DNA from: Talpa occidentalis
Lineage: Eukaryota; Chordata; Mammalia; Eulipotyphla; Talpidae
Direction: 5' to 3'
Assembly: GCF_014898055.3 (NCBI RefSeq)
Contig: NW_023604861.1
Coordinates: forward strand, 85,594,399-85,658,398
Length of the DNA: 64,000 nucleotides
Shown: piece after piece, positions 45,603-57,289 of the stretch
How positions within the stretch are numbered: the stretch's first letter is position 1
Layout: each line of letters starts with the position of its first letter
The notes under the pieces: generated by a model
Databases searched by the model: none
Told to the model about the DNA's origin: nothing
Seen by the model: only the letters and a program-made list of their open reading frames with translations
Program-made: the position numbers and the translations under genes

Positions 45603-45965
45603 TGTTAGGGGGAAAAGAAAAATGGTTTCAAAGTAGATCTAGTTTGCAAACTTTTGCTTTGCTGTTAAAAGTTTGGGATCAAGGTTGAGAAAATTTGTGT
45701 TTTTACATCAGTTGAACCATTTTAAGATTTTTTTTTCCTGAAATTTTTACATATCTGCTGACTTGTTTTGGCTAACGCCTCCAGATTTTTTTTTGGCTTA
45801 AACTGATGAACTATTTTTTCCTGGAGTGGAGGACTTTTGCTCTCCACAATGGACAAATACCTGGAGAGACTGGTTTTCTTTCACACTGGAACCTGACAAA
45901 ACGTTCATCTGAGACTGCATCCCAACCTCCATATATTTGATCTTCATCACCATGGAAATGGTGGC
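45603..45965 (+). repeat. Probable ERV remnant upstream of the 46-kb LTR
   Basis: TGTTAGGGGGAAAAG at 45603-45617 is identical over 15 bp to the first bases of the LTR at 45986, and is likewise preceded by purines. The interval to 45965 is probably decayed proviral 3' sequence; I see no intact envelope-like frame and make no coding call. Confidence 0.5.
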
Positions 45966-45984
45966 AAAAAGTGAAAGGGGGGAA
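45966..45984 (+). promoter_or_regulatory. Polypurine tract next to the LTR
   Basis: AAAAAGTGAAAGGGGGGAA is 18 of 19 purines and lies one base from the LTR start, the position where retroviruses prime plus-strand DNA synthesis. It argues that the LTR is a 3' LTR rather than a plain solo insert. Confidence 0.75.
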
Positions 45985-45985
45985 T

Positions 45986-46461
45986 TGTTAGGGGGAAAAG
46001 GCAGTCCCAAAGCAAATTCCATACAGGCTTTGTGGACTCCACCCCCACCCCAGGTCAAAGCCAAAGACACTGGGAACTCCAAATCCCATCACCACCAAAG
46101 GGAAGGTGGCTGGGACCTGAGGGTGGGGTTAAGCAGCCAGGTGGATACAAAAGGCAGACACGTGGGCTTTGGGGGCTCTCTCTCCATTTTGGGGCCCTCG
46201 GCCAGCTTGCGGCGTCCGTCTAGCTCGGAGAGTGACTTTGGGGTTTCCAGGTCGTCGGATCGGGTAGGACGCATTAAAGACTTTATTTCCCTATTTTTCC
46301 CCTGAGTTGTCCATTTTCCTTATTTCTTCTTCTCTTGTAAATAAACCTTTTATTAACCCTTTTGCGTGTGTCTGTAGTAGAGTATTCATAAGTCCCTTTA
46401 AAGCGCGCGGGTGAGGACCCACAGCCAGGAACCCGTTTAATATCGGGCTTGCTCTATAACA
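45986..46461 (+). mobile_element. Retroviral LTR, gammaretrovirus-like, best preserved in window
   Basis: 476 bp, starting TGTTAGGGGGAAAAGG and ending CTCTATAACA, giving TGTTA/TAACA inverted ends. A TATA-like TACAAAAG lies at 46146-46153, an AATAAA signal at 46340-46345 and a pyrimidine-rich stretch in between. CpGs persist (GTCGTCGGATCGGG and AAGCGCGCGGG), which suggests a younger insertion than the 19.7- and 37-kb members. Immediately 3' comes GATTGGGGGTGG, faintly like a proline primer-binding site. Flanking 4-mers GAAT and GATT match at three of four positions, so a solo LTR cannot be excluded. A 122-codon frame at 45937-46305 spans the LTR and is incidental. Confidence 0.78.
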
Positions 46462-48005
46462 GATTGGGGGTGGATGAAGTCTGAGGCCAAGTGGGGAGAA
46501 GGTGAGCAGTCAAGTTTTATGGTCTCATGTCTGTTTTCCTAGTGGGCTGGGGTGACTTCCACCCCAGCCAGGGAGCTGCAGCCCTCAGGTTCGCTTCCCA
46601 AGGTCCCTAGCACCTAAGAGGGTACTGGATCATGGGACACATGCAGGCAATCTCTCCCGCTTACTCAATGACTCTGCAAAAGCAAAACCAAACAAACAGA
46701 AACCTGTCTTAACACTTTATTCAAGCTGTAAGAAGTCTTTATCCCAACGGACATTGTCCAGTTTATGTACTCAACTTGTTTACCAGACTTGTTTGCTGTG
46801 GTCAAATATGGAAACCACTCTCAAAGGAAGGATACGGAAGATTATGATGAAAGATAATTTGCAGGACACCAAGTATCCCCTCGCCTTTCCTAAAAATATT
46901 TTCATCACTGGTGTTTGAAATTCCACTCTTACTGATTCATTGCTGCATACCTCGCTCCCAAAGTGTGTGTATTTTGCTGGGAGGAACTGTGGGAGGAGGG
47001 TTCAGCAGAGGGAGGGGAGCACTCCCAGGGAGGGGCAACACTTTGTTACTGACTCCTTAGTATTGGTAGATGGCCTGTCAGAGGGACCAAGAGACACCCT
47101 GGTGCATGAGGAGTGCAGAGGAAAGGCTGTAGAAGTGATGTGGAGAAAAATGTGTGTCATCCACATTCAGGGGGACGGCTTCCCCTTTCAGACTCTGGTT
47201 TTCTCTCACCTCCATGAGCAGAACTTCCTGTAGTCTTCAGCTAGTCTCCAACAGTATTTAAGCACCTGTGACACGCCAAATTTGTGGCAGGAGGAGGCAT
47301 GTAGAAGTCCCCACATTCGGGACCCATAGAAGACTTGCAGACATGTGCCTTTAGCTCCAGCTGGTTCAAGGTCTCACAAATGCCTTTGGATATTATTATC
47401 TAAATAGCAGGGTTAAAACTCCCTCCCGAACTGGGAGCGAGTAAGAGAGAGCCATGCCCTTCAGGGATCTGGTAAAGTACACATGCCAGGCAGCACGTAG
47501 CTGCTAGGGCAGGGATAGATGTGTTGCTATGGAAACTGCAGAGGCAGCCTTTCCACTCACCACCTCTAGGTTCCTTTGTTGTGCCATTCATTCCAAGGGG
47601 ACACATGCAGAGCTGTCTCTCCTTTTTTTTTCAATCTCGGAGAGTTGTTGGCAAGGGGAGAGGCTGAATGAAGCCAGGGTAGGAAAGTAGCAGGTGGGTG
47701 GCAGAGCTCCTAGCAGATCAGTGGGCAGTGGCTCTTGCCATAGCTTATAGCTATGTTGTAGACTCTTCCTCAGTCCCTCGCAGCAAAACACACACACGAA
47801 CATAGCTTCTGTTGTAGAAGACCCCAGAGTTGATCATCTTAAATCCAATGCTCACCTGATTCCCTGCCCCACAAGCTGAGTGGCCATTAGGAGCAAGGCC
47901 AGCAGAGCAGAATTGCTGGCATTAAGCCTTGCTCAGTTTCCCAGAAACTAGGGGCAAGGGACTGAGAACTCTGAGGCAGTGCAGTATAAGTGAGAGAGCC
48001 CTGGA
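46462..48005. other. Stretch without a gene
   Basis: 47240-47390 may contain a weak MIR/L2 piece. A 97-codon plus frame at 46940-47233 and antisense frames at 47.4-47.8 kb show no known domain. Nothing supported. Confidence 0.4.
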
Positions 48006-48009
48006 ACAG

Positions 48010-48115
48010 GAGTCAGGACACCTGGATTCTGCTCCTAATACTGGCAACATGTGACCTTAGGCAAGTCATTTTACTTTTGCTCAGTTGGCTCATAGAGGAG
48101 TGAAATAGAGAAATG
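48010..48115 (+). repeat. MIR fragment
   Basis: 'caggagtcaggacacctgg' and 'catgtgaccttaggcaagtc' are textbook MIR core words. Confidence 0.8.
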
Positions 48116-48200
48116 ACTTCTTTCTTTTTTTTTAAATTAATGAAGTACATGCTTATTCTACATCTTTAATATTTTAACGATGTAGGATTTCTTCCCTTTA

Positions 48201-48320
48201 GAGCAGTGATTTCAAAGTGCTGCATCAGAACCATATGAGAATCTTTATTTTAAAATGCAGATACTGAGGACCAATTCCAAGGATTCCTATAAAACAGGGG
48301 TGGGAATCTGTATTAAGGTG
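48201..48320 (+). mobile_element. MER5-type hAT fragment
   Basis: 'gagcagtgatttcaaagtgc', 'tgcatcagaaccatatgaga' and 'ggtgggaatctgtattaag' follow a diverged MER5A. Confidence 0.6.
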
Positions 48321-48690
48321 AATGTAAATTCATTTCACTTGAAGAATCTGTTGATCTACTTGAGATAATTAGAGACACCTGAGAGCAGTCACGCCAGGAC
48401 CATGAATCATTGAATTAGAGATAAATGTCAAGTGCACTCAGATAATTGTAGAGAATGCACTCAGAGTATGTTATCTGATTAGTCCCAGGCCTTTATGCTG
48501 GTGATGCCACCTACCTTATTATGTAGTGTCTTTAAAAAAAAAAAAAAATCCATCATTGAAGCTCTTTGAGACAGGCCATGAGTCTGCTTTTGCATCAGGA
48601 ATGGGAGTATGTATCCAGCCTCTCCCAAGAATTGTCAATCACCTTCCTACCCCACACCAGAACTGCATGAGGAGGGGCCAAAGAATAGAA
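48321..48690. other. Stretch without a gene; A-run at 48533
   Basis: Holds an A(15) run near 48533-48547. Nothing else recognised. Confidence 0.4.
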
Positions 48691-48721
48691 CTCCTAATAC
48701 TTTCTTTTTCTTTCTTTTTTT

Positions 48722-48947
48722 TTTTTTTTAAAGATTTATTTATTTATTTGTACAAGCACTGGGTGCAGTCAGAAGCGCTGGAGGGTGAGAGAATCCACCA
48801 GAGCCAGAGCGGGGAGTAGCGAGCGCGGCAGGAGAGGTCTGTGCGTCTTGTGGAACCCTTGCTGGTGGCCAGGGATCAAACCGGCGCTGCAGAGGCTGCG
48901 GGCAGCTTCGCAGCCCAGTGCTCAATCGCTGCGCCATGGGGAAGCCC
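48722..48947 (-). mobile_element. tRNA-derived SINE, subfamily B, internally deleted (copy 19)
   Basis: Antisense; tail AAAGATTTATTTATTTATTT, head CTGCGCCATGGGGAAGCCC. About 45 bp of the body, including the region that normally contains ACTGCTGAGGGGAGCAG, is missing near 48820. Confidence 0.9.
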
Positions 48948-48957
48948 TCTTTTTCTT

Positions 48958-49228
48958 TTTTTAAGATTTATTTTATTTATTTATGCATACAAGAGCTGGG
49001 GTGTAGGCCTGAGGTAGGGGTGGGGTGAAAGGATGCACCAGAGACGAAGTGGGGAGCAGAACAGACGGATTGACTGAAATACACTGCTGAGGGGAGCAGT
49101 GGGTAAGACAGGAGAGGTCTGCTGCACCATGTGGGTAGCTCCCTGGCCGGAGATCGAACTCATGCTGTAATGGCTGTTGATAGCTTCATAGTGCTGAGAC
49201 TTAATCCCTTGCACCACCAGAGAGGCTC
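48958..49228 (-). mobile_element. tRNA-derived SINE, subfamily A (copy 20)
   Basis: Antisense and adjacent to copy 19; tail TTTAAGATTTATTTTATTTA, head GCACCACCAGAGAGGCTCC. The target word TCCTAATACTTTCTT at 48692 and 49235 brackets copies 19 and 20 together, so one element probably landed in the other's target site or A-tail. Confidence 0.92.
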
Positions 49229-49309
49229 CAGAATTCCTAATACTTTCTTAAAGCTTTCCTTTCTTTACTTTAGTAAGCTCATTCCCCTAGGTCTTTCTTG
49301 ACTCTTCGA

Positions 49310-49435
49310 TTTTTCATTTATTTATTCAATAAATATTGATTGAATGCATACATGCAGCCACACTCTTGCCAGGCAATGGGGTGACAATGAAGGACAGGGT
49401 TAGAGGCTAATTACAATAGGTTGTCACGAGTGCTA
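49310..49435 (+). repeat. LINE-2-like fragment
   Basis: 'ttcaataaatattgattgaa' followed by 'cactcttgccaggcaatggg' and 'gacaatgaaggacagggtta' is in the LINE-2 pattern. Confidence 0.55.
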
Positions 49436-50480
49436 TCAAGATACCATTGGAAGACCTAGGAGAAATTCTTAACCCAGGCTAGCCCTGAATATCTTCTTGT
49501 TCTTTTTCTGCCTCAGACTACAGACATTCCCCAAGCTCAGTTTTGCGCAGATATTAAATGGCATTTACTGGCAGCAGGATAGAGCAAAACAAGTTGTCCT
49601 TGACCAGCAGTTTGAATGGATTGAAGAAAAGAAGGTGGCCTAACAGGAAGAATATTACAATTAATGATGAGAAATTTAGACTGTAGGTCAGTCAGTGTTA
49701 AGAAGGTCTAAAGAGCCCAGAAGAATATCCTGGTTGGCAGATAACTAGACAGGTAGGAATGTATTCCATGAGTCCAGCAGTGATTACATGTACTCAGTTT
49801 TTGGGTTCTGGAGCACCTTGACCAGAGGAATGAGGAGACTGAATAGGTTATCCCAAAGACCTATGGTATAACGAAGGTGTGGGAGGTCAGTGAGAGATTC
49901 CTTAAAGGGATGGTATTTGAGCTAAATGTGTACGGATAGACAACAAGAGGAGGAAATGTCTTCAAGAAAAGGAAGCCTGTAGAGATGTACCTTCTGCCTG
50001 AATAGAATTAATGGGCTCCCCTCTATGAGAGTGATTGCAAGTTCAGGCTCCTTACATATCTGGGGAGATTGGCCGACCCTGGAAGGTATCAGGAAGCCTG
50101 CAAAGGGGACAGAATCAGGAAAGGAAGTACCTTTCTAACAAAAGAGAATATTTGTGATCATTGTGCAGTTTATTTGAGAGTCTTGAGGTGGCCTAGCTTA
50201 GGAATAGCTTAGGTGGTAAGAAAGGAAACAGGAGGTAGTTGGATGTAGTTATGTTTTTTATTTCTACAAAGGTACCCACCCTATCCATGAGATATTATTT
50301 CACTTTCAATTTTGAAGACTATTTTCACTGGGTATATATTTATTTGATAGTGTTATTCTTTCTATACTTTACAGATGGCATTCTGATCTCTATTAATTCC
50401 TCTGGTCAAGGTGCTCCAGAACCCGAAACTGAGTACATGTGATCACTGAAAATTAGTTGACATTCTTGTATACAATAGAA
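49436..50480. other. Stretch without a gene; possible LINE-2 internal sequence
   Basis: The words at 49880-49950 (GGGAGGTCAGTGAGAGATTC) may continue the L2 fragment. No gene recognised. Confidence 0.35.
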
Positions 50481-52100
50481 ATATATAATGTAATATTTTT
50501 ATTCCACCACCCTTTATAGTTTTCGAGATTTCCTTTCTTCAGCTTTGGAGATTTTCTCTCTTTGGTGTTCAGAAATTCAACTGATAATGTAGTTTTCTTT
50601 GTATTTATACACTTAAGCTTTGCTCAACTACTTGGGCCCACAAGTTGATGATTTTAATAAAATTTGGAAAAATTTTGGTTCAAATTTCTTTAAAGTTTTT
50701 TTCTGTTTAATTCTATCCCTTTTTTCTTTCTGGGATTCCAATGGCCTGTGTGATTACTTTTATTATCTCACAAGTCACTGAGGCTCTGTTCATTTATTTT
50801 AATGTTTTTCCTCTTAGTATTTCAGTATGGACACTTTATTGACCAGTTAAATTCACCAATCCTGGGCCTCCCCAGTGGCGCAGCGGTCGTGAAGCTGCCC
50901 GCAGCCTCTGCAGCGCCGGTTTGATCCCAGGCTGCTCCCCAGCCTCCACAGGAGGGTCCCACATGGCGTGCAAACCTCTTCTGCCGCCCGCTGCTCCCTT
51001 CAGCAGTGTACTTCAGTCCTTCTGCCTGCTCTGCTCCCCGCTCAGGCTCTGGTGAATTCTGTCACCCTCCCGCGCTTCTGACTGTACCCAGTGCTTGTAT
51101 AAATAAAAAATAAATAAATAAAATAAACAAACAAATAAATAAATCTTTTAAAAAAATTCACCAATCCTTTCTTCTACATTATCTAATCTACTCTTAATCT
51201 TATCCAATGAATTTTTTAAAACTTCAGATGTCAGAATTTTCAGTTTTATACCACTTTTGATTTTTTAGAATTTTCATTTCTTTCCATCCTATCTATCCAT
51301 AGATGTTTTAATATATGTATCATAGTTATTTAAAAATCCTTTCTGTTAATTTCAACACATAGGTTGCCAATAGAGCTGTTTTAATTGTTTTCTTTTGATT
51401 ATGGGTATATTTTCCAGATTTTTCTTAAGTGTAATAATTTTTTATTATGTATGTTACTTTGTAGGGACTCTGGGTTTAATTATCTTACTTCAAAGAGGGT
51501 TGAGTTTTATTCTAGATTATAGCTAAATTACTGGTGAATTACTTTCTTTCCATGGAGGCCTTGTTTAGGCTCTGCTATAACAAGGATAATTTTCTCTTAG
51601 TCTTGGGGTATAGTTATTACTCCTAAGACATGACCTTTCTGGCATTTCACTGGAAAACTAAGACCCTCTAAATTGTTAGAACTTGAACTTTATACTAAGT
51701 CTTAGTATCAGCTAACTCTTAAAATGTCTCCATAGAATTTCAGCTTTTGCTGCAGGGCATCTTGGATTCTTTCCCAGAGCACATCCATTTTAAAGTCATC
51801 CACAAATTTTAACACAGATTTGGGGCTCCTCCTTTCCAGTATTTCCCCTTCAATGTCTACTCTGACCTTTTTTTAATCCAGTAAGACTGATGCTTTCTGC
51901 TTGACACTATTCCCATGTACCACATCACACTATCTTAAAGGGAATGAGCTAATCCAGTGTGTTTTCCTTCTCTTAAAGATAAAATCTCTCTAATTTATGC
52001 CTGTACTTCACTGTTCTCTAGTGACTTCAAATAACTGTTTTTTAAAAAATATTTTTGTATAGAATTCTAAATCTCTAATAGGATTAACACTATATCCCAG
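50480..52100 (-). repeat. Old LINE-1-like sequence, antisense, interrupted by SINE copy 21
   Basis: 'cttttttctttctgggattc', 'tcacaagtcactgaggctct' and 'gtagggactctgggtttaat' match the style of an antisense L1M region on both sides of the SINE. Exact subfamily not resolved. Confidence 0.55.
50864..51153 (+). mobile_element. tRNA-derived SINE, subfamily B (copy 21)
   Basis: Head GGGCCTCCCCAGTGGCGCAG, box B GGTTTGATCCC (one substitution), tail AAATAAACAAACAAATAAAT. Exact target duplication AAATTCACCAATCCT at 50849-50863 and 51154-51168. It splits an antisense L1-like repeat. Confidence 0.96.
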
Positions 52101-54239
52101 TATATCAGAAAGCTAGGGATGGATGGAAGGTGAGTTCATTTTTTGCATCTGACTTAAAAGTTTATGAATCCAAAGTAGAAGTAATAAAAATGTCTCAAAT
52201 GATTTGGATCTGAGGGAGTAAAGAGCCAAATCTTGTATTTTTGTAAGGCCTAGAATAAGCACTCAGAACCATTATGATGGAGACTGAGATCTGTATGTAG
52301 GTATGTGTTGAAGTCTCATTTTACAGGGTGGCAGTGGAAATAGAAATGGAGTGGGAAGATTCAGCAAGGCATATGGGTAGACTTAGGTTTGATTGAATGA
52401 GGAGGACAATAGAGAGAAGAGACAAATGACCCCTTTATGTTGATCTTGGATGATAAAAGAATGGCAGAGTTTTTAAGAAAGGCAAGGGAATTGGGGAGAG
52501 TTGTTGCAGGTATAGCTGATGACATTACCTGTGAATAATTCACCTGGAGAAGACAGCCAATTAAGATAGAGGTGGTGGTCTCTTTGAGGGGAGAGGGTAT
52601 GAAGAGAGACAAGTGGTAACCTAGGGATTGATCTTTGGCAAATACTGGTATTTAGAGGGTGTGAGGAAAAGTGGAAATTTCAACAGATCCAGAAGAGGGA
52701 TTGGAGAAATGGAAGGGGATCATGATGAAAATCTGTTAACAAGGAAAGTTCAAGAACAAGGAGGCCTGGACAGTGGTGAAGTTTCAGGAACCCAAGTTGT
52801 GGGCAAGTCAGGGAAAGACAAGAAGCATTTGAGTGACCAGTGCTTACTTGGTGAAGGTACTCCATAGAGAATGGTGAGAATAGAATACTCAAAACAGGTT
52901 AAATAGGAAGTGAACTTAATTACTTAAAAAAGTTCTCCGCCTTTAATGCAACCCGACACTTCACCCCTCTCTTCCAATCTCAGGTCAGGTTCTAAGTTGC
53001 CTCTGATCTCCCCAGAGACAGGTGAGTGGTTGTAGTTGTCACTAAGTGTCTATAACTGGGCAGCTTTGGCCTCCTGAGGATTAACCACCCAGGGAAGGAC
53101 CAGTCTCTGAGGAGAGAGGGGTGACCATACCAGGCGAGCAGCCTGCTTTCCACTGTTTGGAAGATAAATACATCCCATCCCCAAATTTTAATTTGAGCTT
53201 TCCAAACATTAGCTTAGATGATGGATAACACCTAATTGTACCCCTGTCTTCCTCATAGCATTTTGAATAAGATTCTCCCAGGATCCAGACTGACTGGAGA
53301 TATGGCAGAAGGGTGACTCTGTTCATTAATAGCGGAGCATTTCCTCTTACTATCTCAGCATCAGCTTTTGGAGCTGCCTGTGAACATAGTAGGCTCTGGG
53401 CGCCGAATAGGGTGCCCCTCCCAAACAGACAGGCTAAGACTTGGACTAATTGAGTGTGGAGAGAAGAAAGATAGATATTTTCAGATGAGAAGCTGAAGTC
53501 CTGAGAAGTAAGATGCTTTCTTGTGCTGATATGGTTTAGAGAGTGAAAGGAGACAGGACTCATGTCTAGGGCTTCCTAATTCCTTGTCAATGCCTGTTAA
53601 GAGTAAGTGCAAATGAATGGAAAGCTAAGAATGGATGTGGGCTATTTGAGATAAAACTTTTATTTTGATCTCTGTAGACCTTCTTGATGTATAGGTAACT
53701 AGTAATAATGGTAATAAGATTTTAAAAAGTCTCCTAATAGATGTGCTCAGGAAATACTTAAAAAGACTCCAAATCTTTTTCAGATAAAGGAAAGGATTAG
53801 CCAAGTTAATCCTAGTGTAGTGTCCAAATGTCTAGGACCAACAGGGATCCTACCCTAATCCCTTTCCTCCTTCCAAGTCAAGCACAAGGCTGAGCACAGA
53901 AATTAGGGTGGATCTGAGCTGGTTCTGGGCAGCAAGGGGTTAAAGGGCTCCAGTGGTGAACTGTGGAGGGCTGACTCAGGCATGGTGGGGTGGAGTAGCT
54001 TGCAGTTGGGAATCAGGCAGTTTCACGTGTTCTTTATAAAAACAAGCACTGTGTCCAGGACACAGTATGCATGTAATAGATGATAGTTATTATTATAATT
54101 TGTACCCTATTATTTTTTCAAGCACTTCATATACTGGAAATCCTAGATGATACAACTGGTAGCAAATATCAGAATGCAAATTAATCTAGGATACCAAGGT
54201 CCATCTCTATGTGGCAGGGACATTGGGGATACATTCACC
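52101..54239. other. Stretch without a gene
   Basis: 52330-52870 is purine-rich and similar in style to 300-990, possibly old L2-like sequence. A 160-codon antisense frame at 53081-53563 is the longest open frame of the window, but I see no protein family or splice context, and treat it as chance. Confidence 0.4.
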
Positions 54240-54330
54240 ACCATATCTACCCAGCCTAGCAAACTGCTTAACACATAGTAAGTGCTCAATACATATATAT
54301 TGACTGAATAAATGAATAAATAAAATCAAC
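54240..54330 (+). repeat. LINE-2 3' end
   Basis: 'cttaacacatagtaagtgct', then 'caatacatatatattgactg' and 'aataaatgaataaata' are a clear LINE-2 3' terminus in sense. Confidence 0.75.
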
Positions 54331-54359
54331 CCAAATCATATGCTTTTTCTTCAGAGATA

Positions 54360-54575
54360 CAGCACAATGTGTTGGTTGAAAACATAGACTCCGAGGCCAG
54401 ACTGCTGGGCCATTATCCTGGTATTGACTAGCTGGAGGCCTTGGACTAGCTACTTAACTTCATTTGAAAAAGGGATGATAATAAAAGTCACTCCCTCAAA
54501 GTATTTTTATGAGGCTTGGTGCTATCCAGAATGTTCCTAGAACAAATTCTGACACAGAGTAAGAGAGCTATACAG
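54360..54575 (+). repeat. MIR fragment
   Basis: 'tagactccgaggccagactg', 'ggactagctacttaactt' and 'gaaaaagggatgataataa' are in MIR order. Confidence 0.75.
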
Positions 54576-54633
54576 TAGTTTGCCATTCTTCTTCTCTCTT
54601 TGAGACACATTTGCATTTTAAAAAGAGACTCTA

Positions 54634-54910
54634 GGGCCTCCTCAGTGGTGCAGCGGTTGAGCACTGGGCTGCGAAGCTGCTGGCAGCCTCTGCAGCGCCA
54701 GTTCGATCCCCGGCCGCTGGTAAGGGTCCCACATGGCACACAGACCTCTTCTGCCATGCCCGCTGCTCCCCTTAGCAGTGTACTTCGTCAGTCTGCCTGT
54801 TCTGCTCCCCGCTCTGGCTCTGGTGGATTCTCTCACCCTCCCACGCTTCTGACTGTACCCAGTGCTTGTATAAATAAATAAATCAATCTTAAAAAAAAAA
54901 AAAAAAAAGA
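54634..54910 (+). mobile_element. tRNA-derived SINE, subfamily B (copy 22)
   Basis: Head GGGCCTCCTCAGTGGTGCAG, box B AGTTCGATCCCC, tail TATAAATAAATAAATCAATC. Target duplication AAAGAGACTCTA at 54622-54633, approximate copy ending at 54923. Confidence 0.95.
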
Positions 54911-54923
54911 GAGAGAGACTCTA

Positions 54924-56180
54924 AATGTGGAAGAAGCATTTATGACTGGGAATATCCCAAAGAATGGATGATTGATGATTGAGATCCAATATCTTTTAAA
55001 ATACACCAAAAATGTAATGTCGCCCATATCTCAGTTCATGTCCTGGGACTGAGAAAGAATTTAGGAATATCGCACAGCAGAATAGTTTTTGATGCTAAGA
55101 AGCCAGCAAAATTGTTAACTTCTGTTTCCTAGGAAAGAGAAATTTGAGAGATGGCCTCACTCACTCTCCTCTGGAGAGTGGGAGGGAGGAGGTGACTCAA
55201 AGTGACTCTGAGTTCACCCACCACTAACAAGCCTGCATTTTCCCCATTGGCTCAAGATTTGAGAATTTTTCACAGCACTAAATCCTTGCATAATTAGAAA
55301 TGCTTCTTCTGTATGTCAGGGTCTAGAAATGAGGACATTTTCATGTAATGAGAGGATCACAGGTGACCCGTAACAGAAGTAAATAGTTAGGAGAGAGGTG
55401 TTCTTTACTATTTGTAATAAAATGTGTCACGTTATTTGTATTAGGGAAGTTGAATTATGAGTGTTGTGGAATAAGGAGCTTAGAGGAAGTAGATCTTACA
55501 CATTTGTGCAGAGTCTGGGAAAGCACAGGTCTGCAAAGGGGATTTGAAGGGTCAGAGAAGAGTCACTAAGCACGCCTACTGCTGGTAAATAAGCTACAAC
55601 TTGCAGGAAAACGTAATGGGCAGGCAGTGTCCTGCAGCTGGAGTTACACTGCATTTGGGGCTGGTGCAGAAAGCTATGGAAGGCAGTAGACTCAGAAGAG
55701 CTATTGCCTCTGCTGGGTTGAGGCAAAGAGTGTGGTGGTGGGAGCTGAGCTCAGTACTGGCCTGCAGGGCTAGCAATCAGGAAAGAGAGCTAGAAAAGGA
55801 GTTGGTGTTTATGGGGTGGGGAACTCACCTGTGCTTGTGTGGGTGTCTCTTACTCCCCTAACACACAGGCCTTGAGAGTGCAATGGCTGCTACTTCTGCC
55901 CCTGCATCTTGCTCACCTTCACCTGTGAGACCCATGGCCAGCTAGCTGAGGGGATATGATGAGACAGAGATCCTAGCACAACCAAATCAATTTTAGAACA
56001 GTTGAGCACTTTTATACTCATGGTTGTTTTGGTTTGTTTATATTTTTATAAATTCTTATTTTGCCTGGTTTCCAAAGATTTCTGAAGCAGCTTGGAGAAG
56101 ATTTGCAACTGAGTTATATTGTAAAAAGAGATGATAGGGGTAAAGAGAAAGGCAAAAAAATAATGATGGGGTCGTTTTAG
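54924..56180. other. Stretch without a gene
   Basis: An 86-codon plus frame (55601-55861) and antisense counterparts overlap; no protein family is seen. Otherwise unrecognised. Confidence 0.4.
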
Positions 56181-57008
56181 TGTCAAGAAATTCATCTAAA
56201 TATAAAGGTACAAATATGAAAATATATATGCATCCCTATGTTCATAGCAGCATTATTCACAGTAGCCAAGACGTGGATAACCTAAAAATCTGTCGATGGA
56301 TGACTGAGTAAAGAAATTGTGGAGTCCATACTATGGAATGCCACTCAACTATAAAAAAAAGATGAAATTGTGTCTTTCATGACATTATGAATGAAACTTG
56401 AGGTGATTATTCTAAACGAAATAAATGAGAAAGTGAAAGACAATTATTGGGTGGTTTTACTCATTTGTGTAATATAAGTAACCAAAGTAAACAAACTGGA
56501 AAAATACAATAAAAATTACTCTTTGACGGCCTCCCCTGGTGGCACAGCAGTTGAGCTCTGGGCTGCGAAGCTGCCTCCAGCCTCTGCAGTGTCAGTTGGA
56601 TCCCCGGCCACCGGTAAGGGTCTCACATGGCACGCAGACCTCTCCTGCTGTGCTTGCTGCTCCCCTCAGCAGTGTATTTCGTCAGTCTGTGTGTTCTGCT
56701 CCCCGCTCTGGCTCTGGTGAATTCTCTCAACATCCCACACTTCTGATTGTACCCAGTGCTTGTATAAATAAATAAATAAATAAATCTTTAAAAAAAAGTT
56801 TACTCTTCGACTCAGTGAAGAACATGGTGATTACCGGGTTGGGGGGGGGGTCGAAAGTGGGGGTAGAGAGGGTGATATGATAGTGGACGGCACTGGAGCT
56901 TTGGTGGTGAGTGAGTAAAGCATGAGCACATATCAAGGTATGAAGCTGTACTCCTGAAATTACATAGTTATGTAAATGAATGGTAAAATCAATAAAATTT
57001 GATTAAAA
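56180..57008 (+). mobile_element. LINE-1 3' end (sense), interrupted by SINE copy 23
   Basis: 'ttcatagcagcattattcac', 'ctatggaatgccactcaact' and 'gatgaaattgtgtctttcat' precede the SINE. 'caataaaatttgattaaaaa' after it is the 3' UTR and A-tail. No intact ORF2. Confidence 0.85.
56528..56797 (+). mobile_element. tRNA-derived SINE, subfamily B (copy 23)
   Basis: Head GGCCTCCCCTGGTGGCACAG, tail TAAATAAATAAATAAATAAA. Near-exact target duplication TTACTCTTTGAC (56516) / TTACTCTTCGAC (56800). It splits the L1 3' end. Confidence 0.95.
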
Positions 57009-57289
57009 AAAGAAATTAATCTAAGAGCCTGTTCATGGATGATAAAGCTATGGTTTTGGTCCAGAACATCGTTGGAACCAAAGTATTATGTGACAAGGTC
57101 ATAAAGAGACATATCTCCCGGGGTCTCAAAAATAGCCCTGCAATATTGTGCTTTAGGACTTTTCAATTTGGGATGTACTACAAGGGGTTCAAACAAAGTA
57201 GACCTAGCGAGTTCTAGGCTCTCTTCACCAGGAGCAGGGAGGAGACAATTTCTAAACATTATAAGCAGATAAATGGGTGATCTGCATAT
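57009..57289. other. Short stretch with no recognised feature
   Basis: A 60-codon frame at 57035-57217 is unrecognised. Confidence 0.4.

Noticed and set aside
45937..46305. 122-codon frame across the LTR
   Set aside because: Runs through U3 of a non-coding LTR and has no retroviral protein motif.
46180..46420. CpG-bearing segment as a gene promoter island
   Set aside because: The CpGs fall inside the LTR and are too short and sparse for a CpG island.
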